Translations under genes and position numbers: made by a program
The notes under the pieces: generated by a model
What the model saw: only the letters and a program-made list of their open reading frames with translations
What the model was told of the DNA's origin: nothing
Databases searched by the model: none
From: an uncultured Bacilli bacterium
GTDB lineage: Bacteria; Bacillota_I; Bacilli_A; RF39; UBA660
NCBI GenBank assembly: GCA_934101645.1
Contig: CAKORX010000002.1
Span: 1 to 64,000 of the forward strand
Direction: 5' to 3'
Length of the DNA stretch: 64,000 bases
In this document: piece by piece, positions 1 to 9,163 of the stretch
Layout: each line of letters opens with the position of its first letter
Numbering within the stretch: position 1 is the first letter of the stretch

Positions 1-1
1 A

Positions 2-55
2 AGTATTACGGATGATATGTACTCAAAAAAGACGAGTGGATATATAGAAAAGTAG
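2..55 (+). CDS. 3' end of an upstream gene (partial)
   Basis: The first bases read in frame 2 as 17 codons (ending KKTSGYIEK) followed by TAG, seven bases before the next start codon. The close spacing fits the tail of an upstream gene in the same operon. The fragment is too short to assign a family, and it could be a chance open frame. Confidence 0.3.
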   Translation, partial: SITDDMYSKKTSGYIEK

Positions 56-62
56 GTTTTAG

Positions 63-998
63 ATGAAAAATAAAAAAATTATTTATATTGCTATAGGATT
101 TATTTTATTAATTGGATGTATTGTAACTATCATTTTAGTAAAAAATAAAAATAGTAATAATGATCTAAAAGACCATACTGACTTTGAACCTATATCTTTA
201 GTGCAGGAACTTAAAAATAAAAATCCTGATAAAGACTATTTAAAGATAAGTGGTGAAGGAATTTTAAATGAAAATACAAGTTTTAGAAATTATGCTTTTA
301 TAAGTAATAATGAAATTTATATTTTTAATCCACAGAAACTTGATAATGGTGAGTTTGAATATAAAAAAGTATATGATATTGATAGCAATATAAAAGTTAT
401 GAATATTTTTCCAGGTCACGGAGCTGATATAAAATTTATTGATTATAGTGATACACTATATACTTTACACGATGATAATATAGATAATAAAGTTGAAGAT
501 AGTTATGAAATGTATTTAAAAGCAAATTATAGACTTAATGATTATTTAAAATGGGAATATTCAACTGAATTTTTAGGCAAAAAGATAGATTATGATTTTA
601 TGTCTAATTATGTATATGCCAAAGATAATATTTTATATAGGATGCTTTATACAAATGATAGTAAGTATCCAGAAATTAATAAAGTAAGCGGCAATTACGA
701 AGGTGAAAAAGTAATTAGAATATATAATGAACGTATACTTAAAACTGATAAAGGTTTTTATGAACTAATGAATTATTTTGATACAAATGAAAATAGAACA
801 GTTACAACTACAGTTAAAATAAACTTATTAACAAAACATTATGATGAAGTATTAACATTTACTTATAAGTATGTAGTATTAAAAGATTATACAATTATTC
901 CAATAAATGATGTTATGGAAAATAGAGTAAGAGCTTATTCATATGACTATTTCTTAAGTGGATTTAATTACATGAATGAAATTAGATATGAGGAATAA
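63..998 (+). CDS. Hypothetical membrane-anchored extracellular protein
   Basis: This 311-residue protein has a basic N-terminus followed by a hydrophobic segment at about residues 6-26 and then a long polar domain rich in Lys, Asn, Tyr and Asp. The arrangement predicts a signal anchor with the domain outside the cell. An LIGC tetrapeptide lies inside the hydrophobic stretch and resembles a lipobox, but hydrophobic residues continue after the Cys, so a transmembrane anchor is more likely than a lipoprotein. I do not recognise the family. The start is ATG with only a weak Shine-Dalgarno, so coupling to the gene ending at 55 is possible. Confidence 0.6.
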   Translation: MKNKKIIYIAIGFILLIGCIVTIILVKNKNSNNDLKDHTDFEPISLVQELKNKNPDKDYLKISGEGILNENTSFRNYAFISNNEIYIFNPQKLDNGEFEYKKVYDIDSNIKVMNIFPGHGADIKFIDYSDTLYTLHDDNIDNKVEDSYEMYLKANYRLNDYLKWEYSTEFLGKKIDYDFMSNYVYAKDNILYRMLYTNDSKYPEINKVSGNYEGEKVIRIYNERILKTDKGFYELMNYFDTNENRTVTTTVKINLLTKHYDEVLTFTYKYVVLKDYTIIPINDVMENRVRAYSYDYFLSGFNYMNEIRYEE

Positions 999-1030
999 CT
1001 GGTCTAAAATTATAATAAAAAATTTTATTC

Positions 1031-1059
1031 TTGAAAAAATTTTAAAAAAATTGTATAAT
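1031..1059 (+). promoter_or_regulatory. Sigma-A promoter for the MATE gene leader
   Basis: TTGAAA (1031-1036) and a consensus TATAAT (1054-1059) are separated by exactly 17 bp. Transcription would start near 1066, about 25 nt before the terminator hairpin in the leader. Confidence 0.8.
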
Positions 1060-1065
1060 TTTTTT

Positions 1066-1130
1066 CGTAAGACGAGTGGCTTTTAAGAAAAGGCGTAAAT
1101 CCAGTTTATGGGTTTCGCCTTTTTTTCTTG
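1066..1130 (+). promoter_or_regulatory. Transcription-attenuator leader, candidate guanidine-IV (mepA-type) riboswitch
   Basis: The leader begins just after the promoter and carries GACGAGTGGC at about 1071-1080. A strong intrinsic terminator follows: AGGCG (1091-1095) pairs with CGCCT (1116-1120), and AAATCC (1097-1102) with GGGTTT (1110-1115), then a T run (1120-1126). The hairpin lies before the coding region, so it should stop transcription unless the upstream segment interferes. Short switches of this layout ahead of MATE genes are known as guanidine-IV (mepA motif) riboswitches. The class assignment rests on context and architecture, not on a covariance search. Confidence 0.5.
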
Positions 1131-1148
1131 TCAATGTAAGGAGAAATT

Positions 1149-3087
1149 ACGAAAGAAAAAGAGCAAAATAAAATGGCTATAACACCTATGAATAAGTTAA
1201 TTTTAAAAATGGGACTTCCTATGATTATATCGATGGTTTTACAAGCACTATATAATGTCATTGATAGTATTTTCGTGGCAAATATGGGTGAAAATGGTGC
1301 TATTGCTAATCAAGCTTTAACTTATGCTTTTCCAGTGCAAATTATGATTATTGCTATTGGTGTTGGAACTGGCGTGGGGTTAAATGCAATATTATCTAAA
1401 TCTTTAGGAGAAAAAGATAAAGAGAAGGTAAATATTATTGCGGGGAATGGAATATTTTTAAGTATTTGTATTTATGTAATATTTTTATTATTTGGTATAT
1501 TTGGTTCAAAATGGTTTATTACACTATTTACAAGTGATAGTAAGATTATTGAAATGGGAAGTTCATATTTGAAAATTTGTAGTTGCTTTTCTTAAACTCT
1601 ATAGGATATACGGTATATGAAAGATTTTTACAAGCTACTGGCAAAACTATGCTTTCCACTGTATCACAGATATCTGGAGCAGTTGCAAATATAATACTGG
1701 ATTATATTTTTATTTATCCATTTAATATGGGAGTAGAAGGAGCCGCATGGGCAACTATAATAGGACAATTTATATCTTTATTTATTGCAATGTATTTTCA
1801 TTATAAAAAAAAACAGAAATTGATGGTAATGTAAAATATATAAAACCAAATATTAAAATAATTAAAGAAATCTATAATATTGGTATTTCAGCAGCGTTGA
1901 TGCAGGCTCTTTTTGCAGTAATGATGGCAGGAATGAATGCAATATTAGGCCTAGCACAAACTAACCAAACTGTATTAATTGGTTCATTTGGAATTTATTA
2001 TAAGATTCAACAAATTGCATTATTTTCAGCGTTTGGATTATCGAATACAATTATTTCCATATTATCATTTAACTTTGGAATGCAAGATAAAAAAAGAATA
2101 GATGATTGTATTAAATATGGTATAGTTGATACTATTTTAATTACGTTAATAATAAGCTTTTTATTTGAAATATTTGCAAGTCCTTTAGAAAATTTATTTG
2201 GCCTTGCGGGAAGTAGTACAAAAGAAACAATCAAAGTATGTATTATTGCACTTAGAATATCTAGCATAGGATTTATATTTATGGGAATATCCGTGGCTAT
2301 TCAAGGTGTTTTGCAGTCAATAAGATATGCTTTTAGACCATTTATTATTTCACTACTAAGATTAGTTATTTTTACGTTCCCAATTGCTTACATGTTTACA
2401 AAAACTTCAAATGTTACAAATAACGTATGGTGGACATTTCCAATTACAGAATTTTTAACATCAATTATAGCATTATTTATTTTGAAAAAATCATATGAGC
2501 AAAGAATTAAAAATATAAAAACTAGCAAAACAGAAAATAGGTTAGTTATATCTATATCAAGAGAGCATGGAACAAATGGAAAAAAAATTGCAAGACTTGT
2601 AGCAAACAGATTAAATATATCTTTTTTCGATAAAGAAAAGATAAAAGAATTTGCAATTAAAAATAATATGATAAATAATATTAATACCGATGAAGAAATT
2701 TATGATAACTTTTTATCACTTGATGTAAATAAAGAAGCAATAATAAACCAGTCAAAAGTAATAAGAAAAATTGCTAATGAGACTGATGCTGTTATAGTGG
2801 GGAGATGTGCTGATTATATTTTGAAAGATAATAAAAATTTAGTAAAAGTGTTCATATATGCTTCGATGGATTATAAAATTAAAAATATTATGAAAAACTA
2901 TAACGATGATAAAACTTCTGCTGAAAAACATATAATAAATTCGGACAAATCAAGATCAAACTATTATAGTGCTATTGCAAACAAAGTATGGGGAGATAAA
3001 GATAACTATGATCTTTGCATTGATGCTAAAATAGGCAATGAAAATGTAGTTGAAATTATTTGCAATTATGTAAAAAATAAAAAATAA
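1149..3087 (+). pseudogene. MATE-family efflux transporter fused to a cytidylate-kinase-like domain, disrupted
   Basis: Three consecutive frames encode one protein. The first gives the MATE N-terminus (LILKMGLPMIISMVLQALY, from ATG 1173). A -1 shift near 1585-1600 leads to the YERFLQATGKT segment, and another at the A9 run 1805-1813 leads to the last MATE helices. The final ~190 residues (from about 2535) contain ISREHGTNGKKIARLVANRL and a VIVGRCADYIL stretch typical of cytidylate-kinase-like proteins (PF13189). The Shine-Dalgarno AAGGAG (1138-1143) is 5 nt from an ACG codon at 1149 that would give TKEKEQNKMA, a usual MATE N-terminus, so the original start may have mutated from ATG to ACG. 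Each shift equals one missing base. Real decay and homopolymer sequencing error both fit. Confidence 0.8.
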
Positions 3088-3116
3088 AAAAGTACCATAT
3101 TTCGTGGTACTTTTTT
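3086..3116 (+). terminator. Intrinsic terminator after the MATE gene
   Basis: AGTACCA (3091-3097) pairs with TGGTACT (3105-3111) around a 7-nt loop. A tracts precede the stem and T tracts follow it, so it may also serve the convergent gene ending at 3127. Confidence 0.85.
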
Positions 3117-3126
3117 GTAATAAATA

Positions 3127-4599
3127 TTATAGTTTATTCATATTTTTTCGAAAAGTTTGTAAGTTTCCCATTGTGGTGCATAATGCTATAAGAATAATGT
3201 CAATGTTATTTTTTATTTTGTCATTTATGATAGTTCTTGTATTTCCTAAGTTATAAAGATTTTTATTGTTTTGGGAAATGGCAAATGTATAGGCAATTTC
3301 ATTATCGTTTTTATCATAAATTACGTTTTTAATTAAGTCAGCATTACCTTTAACATAATATGAACGGCCAGCAATTTCATAATCATGGTTAAGTAACATT
3401 TTTAATCTAATAATAAATGGCTTTTTATTAACTAAATTTACGACAAATTCACTTGTGAGAGTGAATAAACTAGACGTTATTTCACCAACTTTTATATCAT
3501 TAAAGTCGCATATGATAAAATTATTTTCAAAGAAACCAGTTTTTTTAATTTTAAATAATAGATTTCTATTTTGATCAATTATAAAGTATTGAGCAAAAAT
3601 ATTTCTTTGAAAAGGTATAATTATGTCGAATTCTTTTATATTTGGTATTTCTATTTTGTCAGTAACATTAATTTTATATTTTTCTATAAGTCTTTCATCG
3701 TAATTAATATAATATAAAATTATTAAAATAATTGGCATTTCAATAAATAGGATAGTTAAATAGTTTATTTTTGTTAGTTTTATATTTATTATTACTATAA
3801 ACCATATAATAAAAATTACTATTAATAAAATAATTAACTTTCGGATTGCTATATTTTCAACTTTTGTAAAATTTTTATCTAACTTTTTAATTCGTTTAAG
3901 CTTAAGATTTAAATCTTTTGCATTATGATTTGAGCTATGATTATCGTTCCATCTTTTACATACTTTATGCGCTATAAATAAAAATAGAATAGAGCAAACT
4001 ACGGTAATTAAGTATGAAATCATTGAATCTGGATGATTAATTAAACCCATTATACATATAACTAAAATAGTTAATGTAATTAACGTAAACAATAAAAATA
4101 TAGGATTTATAGATACTTTAGGAATTTCCTTTACTATATTATCTTTATTATTTCTGATTTCTGTTACAAATACTGGTTCCCAATTAAATTCTTTGATACC
4201 TAAAGCATAATCGTTTCCTATGACTAAATTATTTTTTTCTATAGTATAACAATTGCATATAGAGTGGCCATAATCGTCTTCTTGATTTTCCTTAATTTTC
4301 ATTTTAAATGTCATATATGTAATTTTATTTTTTTCATATGTTTCAACTTTTTTATCAATAAGAGTTGCTTTATAACACTTTGGCTTTTTAAAAAATGTAT
4401 AAATCATCATTACTGCGACTAAGAAAAAAACGGTTGATATAACTAAAGCAATCCCATATGTTTCAAGTAAATTTGTAAATGACATATGGCTTTCAAAAAC
4501 ATTGTAATATATAAAAGCAGGAAATATAAGAAAACTAATAATTGCAATTATTTTTGGTATCCTATTTTCCTTATTTTCTTTTTTTACATAAACTTTCAT
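3127..4599 (-). CDS. Multi-pass membrane protein with tubby/LURP-one-like C-terminal domain
   Basis: This 490-residue protein has predicted membrane segments at about 15-33, 48-70, 163-187, 191-212, 252-270 and 278-293, with a soluble insert between the second and third. The last ~180 residues are soluble. They contain 'FIIDQNRNLLFKI' and later 'DYEIAGRSYYVKGN', a repeating pattern like LURP-one-related (tubby-like) proteins such as YxjI. That assignment is by eye. ATG 4599 has an AGAGGTA Shine-Dalgarno, and a TATAAT (minus strand, 4618-4623) lies just upstream. Function unknown. Confidence 0.65.
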   Translation of the reverse strand: MKVYVKKENKENRIPKIIAIISFLIFPAFIYYNVFESHMSFTNLLETYGIALVISTVFFLVAVMMIYTFFKKPKCYKATLIDKKVETYEKNKITYMTFKMKIKENQEDDYGHSICNCYTIEKNNLVIGNDYALGIKEFNWEPVFVTEIRNNKDNIVKEIPKVSINPIFLLFTLITLTILVICIMGLINHPDSMISYLITVVCSILFLFIAHKVCKRWNDNHSSNHNAKDLNLKLKRIKKLDKNFTKVENIAIRKLIILLIVIFIIWFIVIINIKLTKINYLTILFIEMPIILIILYYINYDERLIEKYKINVTDKIEIPNIKEFDIIIPFQRNIFAQYFIIDQNRNLLFKIKKTGFFENNFIICDFNDIKVGEITSSLFTLTSEFVVNLVNKKPFIIRLKMLLNHDYEIAGRSYYVKGNADLIKNVIYDKNDNEIAYTFAISQNNKNLYNLGNTRTIINDKIKNNIDIILIALCTTMGNLQTFRKNMNKL

Positions 4600-4939
4600 T
4601 GATTACCTCTTTATTATATTATAAATTAAATTTTTTAAAATTTCATTATTAAAATAATTAATTTGGAAAATGATATATCAAAATATTTTCTATAGATTCA
4701 ATAATTGCACTAATTTTTTATAAAGATTTAAATGCTAATTTCTTATTAGTAAATAAAATGAAAGTAATATTTCTCAAAAGTATTTAAAAAATATGTTAAT
4801 TAGTGTATTATCATTATTAAGAATACTTATTGGATATTTGGAAATTGATGTATGTGGTGACTTTCAAATTCCTTTATTTTATTTAGTATTATTTATAAAT
4901 TTTGCAAATAAATAAATTTATAGTTGATAAGGAGAAAAA
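4600..4939. other. 340-bp intergenic region
   Basis: This AT-rich gap separates divergent genes. Near its left end is a minus-strand promoter candidate: TATAAT at 4618-4623 and an ATGAAA -35 at 4641-4646, 17 bp apart. Bases 4793-4915 form an ATG-initiated 40-codon frame encoding a hydrophobic peptide, but it has no ribosome binding site and is likely non-coding or a remnant. No RNA gene or strong hairpin is visible. Confidence 0.5.
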
Positions 4940-5305
4940 ATGAAAAATAAAAAACTAATTAATAGTTTCAAGCACGCTTTTGCAGGCATAAAAAGTGCTT
5001 TTAAATCAGAAAGAAATATGAAAATACATTTTTCTATAGCATTACTAGTTATAATATTTGGAATTATTTTGAAAATTAAAACTTGGGAATGGATTGTTTG
5101 TGTAAGTTACTTTGCTCTTGTAATAGGGGGAGAATGTTTTAATACCGCAATTGAAATTGTAGTTAACTTAGCAATGCCAAAGATAAATGAAGATGCTAAA
5201 AGGTCAAAAGATATATCCGCAGGAGGAGTACTTGTATTTGCAATTGGTTCTGCTATAATTGGTCTTATTATATTTTTACCTAAAATAATAAATTTATTTA
5301 AGTAG
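4940..5305 (+). CDS. dgkA: Diacylglycerol kinase / undecaprenol kinase family protein
   Basis: At 121 residues this has the usual length of the small integral-membrane DgkA family. In Gram-positives these enzymes phosphorylate undecaprenol (or diacylglycerol) to feed the wall-lipid carrier pool. The signature appears as GGECFNTAIEIVVN, matching the family ENTAIE motif, and AKDIAAG appears as SKDISAG. Three membrane helices are expected and visible at about 33-50, 52-72 and 95-117. An AAGGAG site lies 5 nt before the ATG. It appears to be a single-gene unit. Confidence 0.9.
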   Translation: MKNKKLINSFKHAFAGIKSAFKSERNMKIHFSIALLVIIFGIILKIKTWEWIVCVSYFALVIGGECFNTAIEIVVNLAMPKINEDAKRSKDISAGGVLVFAIGSAIIGLIIFLPKIINLFK

Positions 5306-5328
5306 TTTTTACTAATTGTTAAATAATT

Positions 5329-5357
5329 TTGACATAATTAAAAAAAATTTATATAGA
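5329..5357 (+). promoter_or_regulatory. Promoter for the XRE regulator
   Basis: A perfect TTGACA (5329-5334) is followed after 17 bp by TATAGA (5352-5357). Confidence 0.65.
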
Positions 5358-5402
5358 AACGTAAATACATTTTATGTTATAAATTAAGTGAAAGGAAAAA
5401 AT

Positions 5403-5792
5403 ATGAATTTAGGAAACAATATATCTAGTTTAAGAAAAGTCAAAGGACTTTCACAAGAATCTTTAGCGGAAAAACTTAATGTATCAAGACAAACTATTTC
5501 TAATTGGGAGCAAGGACAGACATCTCCGAATCCAGAACAATTATTATTACTTTCGAAAGTATTAGAAAAAAGTACGGATGAACTATTAGGAAATAGGGTG
5601 TTACTTGAACATAAAAAGTATTTTCCAATTTATTTATCTTCAGTTACTATTTGCATAAGCATAGCATTTATTTTCTCACTTTGTGCAAATAGATTTAGAA
5701 ATGAAGAAATTCTATTTATTATAATATGTAGCGCTTTTATAGGGTATTCTATTGCATCAATTATAACTTTAATATTAAAAAAGAATAGGTAA
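5403..5792 (+). CDS. XRE-family transcriptional regulator with C-terminal membrane helices
   Basis: The N-terminal ~65 residues form a clear HTH_3 domain (LGNNISSLRKVKGLSQESLA, then LNVSRQTISNWEQG). The C-terminal half has two hydrophobic segments, so the repressor appears membrane-tethered. I chose ATG 5403 because the AAAGGA site at 5391-5396 lies between it and the in-frame GTG at 5388. The protein is 129 residues. Membrane-anchored XRE proteins often respond to envelope stress, but the targets here are unknown. Confidence 0.75.
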   Translation: MNLGNNISSLRKVKGLSQESLAEKLNVSRQTISNWEQGQTSPNPEQLLLLSKVLEKSTDELLGNRVLLEHKKYFPIYLSSVTICISIAFIFSLCANRFRNEEILFIIICSAFIGYSIASIITLILKKNR

Positions 5793-5796
5793 CATA

Positions 5797-5826
5797 TTGA
5801 AAAAAATATAAAAAATGTGCTATAAT
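5797..5826 (+). promoter_or_regulatory. Promoter for the thrS T-box leader
   Basis: TTGAAA (5797-5802) and TATAAT (5821-5826) are 18 bp apart, immediately upstream of the T-box RNA. Confidence 0.75.
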
Positions 5827-5833
5827 ATGCTTG

Positions 5834-6037
5834 TTTTAAAAGTTTTGATTGGGACAAGAAAGTATTTTAAGTCTTAAATAGCGAAGTTATGATGGTGAAA
5901 GATAACTTAAGAACAAATATTTTTACTACCCATGAACTGGTCTTGAAAAAGAACCCCGGCTAAAACCGTTATAAAAATTAAGTGAAAAAAAGGATGGTAC
6001 CGTGCTTAGTCACTCCTGCGTAAGCGGGAGTTTTTTT
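5834..6037 (+). promoter_or_regulatory. T-box riboswitch controlling thrS
   Basis: The leader carries the stem I apical GGTGA element (5894-5898). Candidate threonine specifier codons ACT/ACC lie at 5925-5930. The T-box core AGGATGGTACCGTGC is at 5991-6005. A terminator follows, with ACTCCTGC (6012-6019) pairing with GCGGGAGT (6024-6031) before a T run. Uncharged tRNA-Thr should stabilise the antiterminator and permit thrS expression. Confidence 0.92.
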
Positions 6038-6053
6038 ATTGAAGGAGGAAATT

Positions 6054-7817
6054 ATGATAAATATTAAAGAAGATGAAAAATTAAGCGTATTAAACCATAG
6101 CTGTGCACATTTACTTGCACAAGCAGTAAAACATTTATATCCAAATGCAATGTTTTGGGTAGGACCTGTAATAGAAGATGGCTTTTATTATGATATTGAT
6201 TTAGGTGATGTTACTTTAACTGAAGAAGATTTACCTAAAATTGAAAAAGAAATGAAAAAAATTTCTAAAGATGGTAAAAAAATTATTAGAAATGAAATAA
6301 GTAAAGAAGAAGCTTTAAAAGAATTTAAAGATGACCCATATAAGGTTGATTTAATTAGCAGAATGGATGAAAATACTACAGTTATTTCTACATATTCACA
6401 AGGCGATTTTACTGATTTATGTCGTGGACCTCATGTTGACAATGTTAAAATGCTTAAATATTTTAAATTATTAAAAGTTAGTGGTGCATACTGGAAGGGC
6501 GATGCTAAAAACAAAATGCTTCAAAGAATTTATGGTATATGTTTTACTAATGAAGAAGATTTAAATAATTGCTTAAATGAAATAGAGGAAGCAAAACAAA
6601 GAGATCATCGTAAAATTGGCAAAGATTTAGAAATATTTATGACCGATGAATTAGTTGGTGCTGGTATGCCTTTATGGCTTCCAAATGGTGCTATTATTAG
6701 AAAACAACTAGAAAATTATATATATGAAAAAGAGCAAAGATTAGGATATAATCACGTATACACTCCATGTGTTGGAACAGTAAACCTATATAAAACAAGT
6801 GGACACTGGGATCACTATAAAGAAAATATGTTTCCAATGATGAAAGTTGATGAAGAAGAATTTGTTTTAAGACCAATGAATTGTCCTCATCATATGCTTA
6901 TTTATAAAAACAAATTACATTCTTATAGAGATCTTCCTATAAGAATTGGTGAATTTGCTACAGACTTTAGATATGAAGCAAGTGGTGCTGTTAAAGGACT
7001 TGAAAGAGTTAGATGTATGTGTCAAAATGATGCCCATTTATTTGTCACTCCAGAACAAATTGGTGATGAATTTAAAAAGGTAGTAAGCTTAATACTAGAT
7101 GTATATAAAGACTTTGGCATTAAAAACTATAAATTTAGATTATCATTAAGAGATAAAGAAGATAAAGAAAAATATTTCGATGATGATGAAATGTGGAATA
7201 CTGCTGAAAATAAATTAAGGGAAGTTTTAGATGAACTTGGTGTAGATTATTTTGAAGCAAAAGGTGAAGCAGCATTTTATGGTCCAAAATTAGATGTTGA
7301 AGTAAAACCTGCAGTAGGACCAGAGGTTACTTTATCAACTTGTCAATTAGACTTCTTACTTCCTAGAAGATTTGATTTATCATACATTGATAACAAAGGT
7401 GAAAAAAAGGTTCCAGTAGTAATACACAGAGCTATTTTTGGATCATTTGATAGATTTACTGCATTTGTTATCGAAGAAACTAAAGGAGCATTCCCATTAT
7501 GGCTTTCTCCAGTGCAGGTAAATATTATTCCAGTTAATAATGAACTTCATCTTGATTATTGTTATGAGATTAAAAATATTTTAGAAGAAAATAAAATTAG
7601 AGTTAAACTTGACGATAGAAATGAAAAACTAGGATATAAAATGCGTGAAAGTCAAACTAAGAAAATGCCTATAACTTTAATTATCGGAGATAATGAAGTA
7701 AATAATAAACAAATTAGTTATCGTAAATTTGGAAATCCTGAAACTATAACTATGTCAACAGAAAAGTTTGTTGAAAAAATTAATGATTGTATAGAAAATA
7801 AAAAATATAATATTTAA
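6054..7817 (+). CDS. thrS: Threonine--tRNA ligase lacking the TGS domain
   Basis: This class II synthetase charges tRNA-Thr. The protein begins directly with the editing domain (HSCAHLLAQA zinc/editing motif, later GDFTDLCRGPH), so the ~60-residue N-terminal TGS domain of typical ThrRS is absent. The catalytic core follows with RPMNCPHH, FRYEASGAVKGLERVR and QLDFLLPRRF, then a C-terminal anticodon-binding domain. It has 587 residues, against ~640 in most bacteria. ATG 6054 is preceded at the right distance by AAGGAGG (6042-6048). An in-frame TTG at 6039 lies before that site and is not the start. T-box control fits the product. Confidence 0.95.
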   Translation: MINIKEDEKLSVLNHSCAHLLAQAVKHLYPNAMFWVGPVIEDGFYYDIDLGDVTLTEEDLPKIEKEMKKISKDGKKIIRNEISKEEALKEFKDDPYKVDLISRMDENTTVISTYSQGDFTDLCRGPHVDNVKMLKYFKLLKVSGAYWKGDAKNKMLQRIYGICFTNEEDLNNCLNEIEEAKQRDHRKIGKDLEIFMTDELVGAGMPLWLPNGAIIRKQLENYIYEKEQRLGYNHVYTPCVGTVNLYKTSGHWDHYKENMFPMMKVDEEEFVLRPMNCPHHMLIYKNKLHSYRDLPIRIGEFATDFRYEASGAVKGLERVRCMCQNDAHLFVTPEQIGDEFKKVVSLILDVYKDFGIKNYKFRLSLRDKEDKEKYFDDDEMWNTAENKLREVLDELGVDYFEAKGEAAFYGPKLDVEVKPAVGPEVTLSTCQLDFLLPRRFDLSYIDNKGEKKVPVVIHRAIFGSFDRFTAFVIEETKGAFPLWLSPVQVNIIPVNNELHLDYCYEIKNILEENKIRVKLDDRNEKLGYKMRESQTKKMPITLIIGDNEVNNKQISYRKFGNPETITMSTEKFVEKINDCIENKKYNI

Positions 7818-7820
7818 TTA

Positions 7821-7854
7821 AAAGCATCATTTAAATTAAAAATGGTGCTTTTTT
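7821..7854 (+). terminator. Terminator after thrS
   Basis: AAAGCATCATT (7821-7831) pairs along 11 bp with AATGGTGCTTT (7841-7851), followed by T residues. Confidence 0.85.
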
Positions 7855-7914
7855 ATGTCAAAGTTTAAATATCATGTCAAGTTAATTTATTTTAATTTCT
7901 AAATAATTTTATTG

Positions 7915-7923
7915 TGTTATAAT
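7915..7923 (+). promoter_or_regulatory. Extended -10 promoter for the carboxypeptidase gene
   Basis: TGT followed by TATAAT (7918-7923) forms an extended -10. No good -35 is seen at 17 bp. The start would fall near 7930, just before the ribosome binding site. Confidence 0.55.
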
Positions 7924-7941
7924 TTTAGTATGGTGGTAAAA

Positions 7942-9123
7942 ATGAAGAAAATATATGCTATTATTTTAACTTTTTTTCTAAGTATTAGCTTTGTATATGC
8001 TGATGAATTTGATGTAACAAGCAAAAATATTATTTTATATAATTTAAATGATAATACAGTTTTATATAATATAAATGAAGATGAAAAAGTTTCAATTGCT
8101 AGTTTAACAAAAATCATGACTAGTATTGTGGCAATTGAAAATATTAATGATTTAAATGAGTTTGTAGTTATTAAAAATAAAGATTTCGAGGGTTTAAACG
8201 GTTATTCAAAAGCCGGTTTTAAAGTAAATGATAAAGTAACTTATTTAGATTTGTTATATGGTATTTTACTTCCAAGTGGTGCAGATGCGGTAAATGCAAT
8301 AATAAATAATACTTTAGGTTATGATAGTTTTATTAATCAAATGAATGAATTAGCAAAAAAAATTGGCATGAATAATACTTCATTTTCAAATCCAGTTGGT
8401 ATGGATGATGAAAATAACTATTCTAGCGCAAAGGATGTTTCTATTTTATTATCATATGCATTAAAAAATGACACTTTTAAAAAAATTTTTACTACGAAAA
8501 GTTATACTACCACAAATGGAATTAAACTTTTAAGAACTCTTGATGTTTATAAAAATGGCTTAAATACAGATGAAATTTTAGGTGCGAAAACAGGATTTAC
8601 TTTAGAGGCGGGAAGATGTCTTGCTTCTACTGCTAACTTAAATAATGTGGACTATATGCTTATAGTTCTTGGGTCAAATCCTTTAAATGCCTCAAGTGCA
8701 ATAAAGGACTCTTTAACTATATATGATTATTATAAGGATAATTATAGTTATCAAAAAGTTTTATCAAAAGAAACAGAAATAAAAAGATTACCTATTGAAA
8801 AAAGCAAAGAAAAAGAATATATAATTTATGGTAATGATGATATTGAAATGTATTTAAAAAATAATGCTGATATTACTTATGAATTTGATGGAGTAGAAAA
8901 GGTTAAATATACTACGAAAAAAGGAGCTCTTCTTGGGAAAATAAATATTTATAATGGTAATAATTTACTAACTTCTTTAGATGTACATCTAGATAAAAAT
9001 ATAAAATATAATCCATCAATTATTATAATTATTGTAATTATAATTTTATTATATATGTTTTGGAAAATAGTAAAAAAACTTTTAAAAAGAATGAGAAAAA
9101 AACGTCGAAAAATGTCAAAATAA
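7942..9123 (+). CDS. D-alanyl-D-alanine carboxypeptidase (PBP5/DacA type)
   Basis: This secreted serine peptidase trims pentapeptide stems of peptidoglycan. A signal peptide occupies residues 1-20 (cleavage after VYA). The catalytic motifs are SLTK (54-57), SGA in place of SGN (112-114) and KTG (216-218). A C-terminal helix (FWKIV preceded by a run of Ile) and a very basic tail anchor the protein. ATG 7942 follows GGTGG at 7932-7936. The upstream ATG 7930 coincides with the predicted transcription start and is less likely. The SGA substitution is seen in some DacA relatives. No DacA-neighbour operon is visible. Confidence 0.9.
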   Translation: MKKIYAIILTFFLSISFVYADEFDVTSKNIILYNLNDNTVLYNINEDEKVSIASLTKIMTSIVAIENINDLNEFVVIKNKDFEGLNGYSKAGFKVNDKVTYLDLLYGILLPSGADAVNAIINNTLGYDSFINQMNELAKKIGMNNTSFSNPVGMDDENNYSSAKDVSILLSYALKNDTFKKIFTTKSYTTTNGIKLLRTLDVYKNGLNTDEILGAKTGFTLEAGRCLASTANLNNVDYMLIVLGSNPLNASSAIKDSLTIYDYYKDNYSYQKVLSKETEIKRLPIEKSKEKEYIIYGNDDIEMYLKNNADITYEFDGVEKVKYTTKKGALLGKINIYNGNNLLTSLDVHLDKNIKYNPSIIIIIVIIILLYMFWKIVKKLLKRMRKKRRKMSK

Positions 9124-9163
9124 TTCTAGTTTTTTCTAGTTTTGTCGAAGTGCTTGAAAATAG

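Noticed and set aside
29..39. AAGACGAGTGG repeated at 29-39 and in the MATE leader (1068-1078)
   Set aside because: The first copy lies at the end of an open frame with no hairpin or terminator after it, so it is probably coincidental.
4793..4915. 40-codon hydrophobic frame upstream of dgkA
   Set aside because: It lacks a ribosome binding site and its composition is that of AT-rich intergenic DNA, so it is kept only as a note in the intergenic entry.
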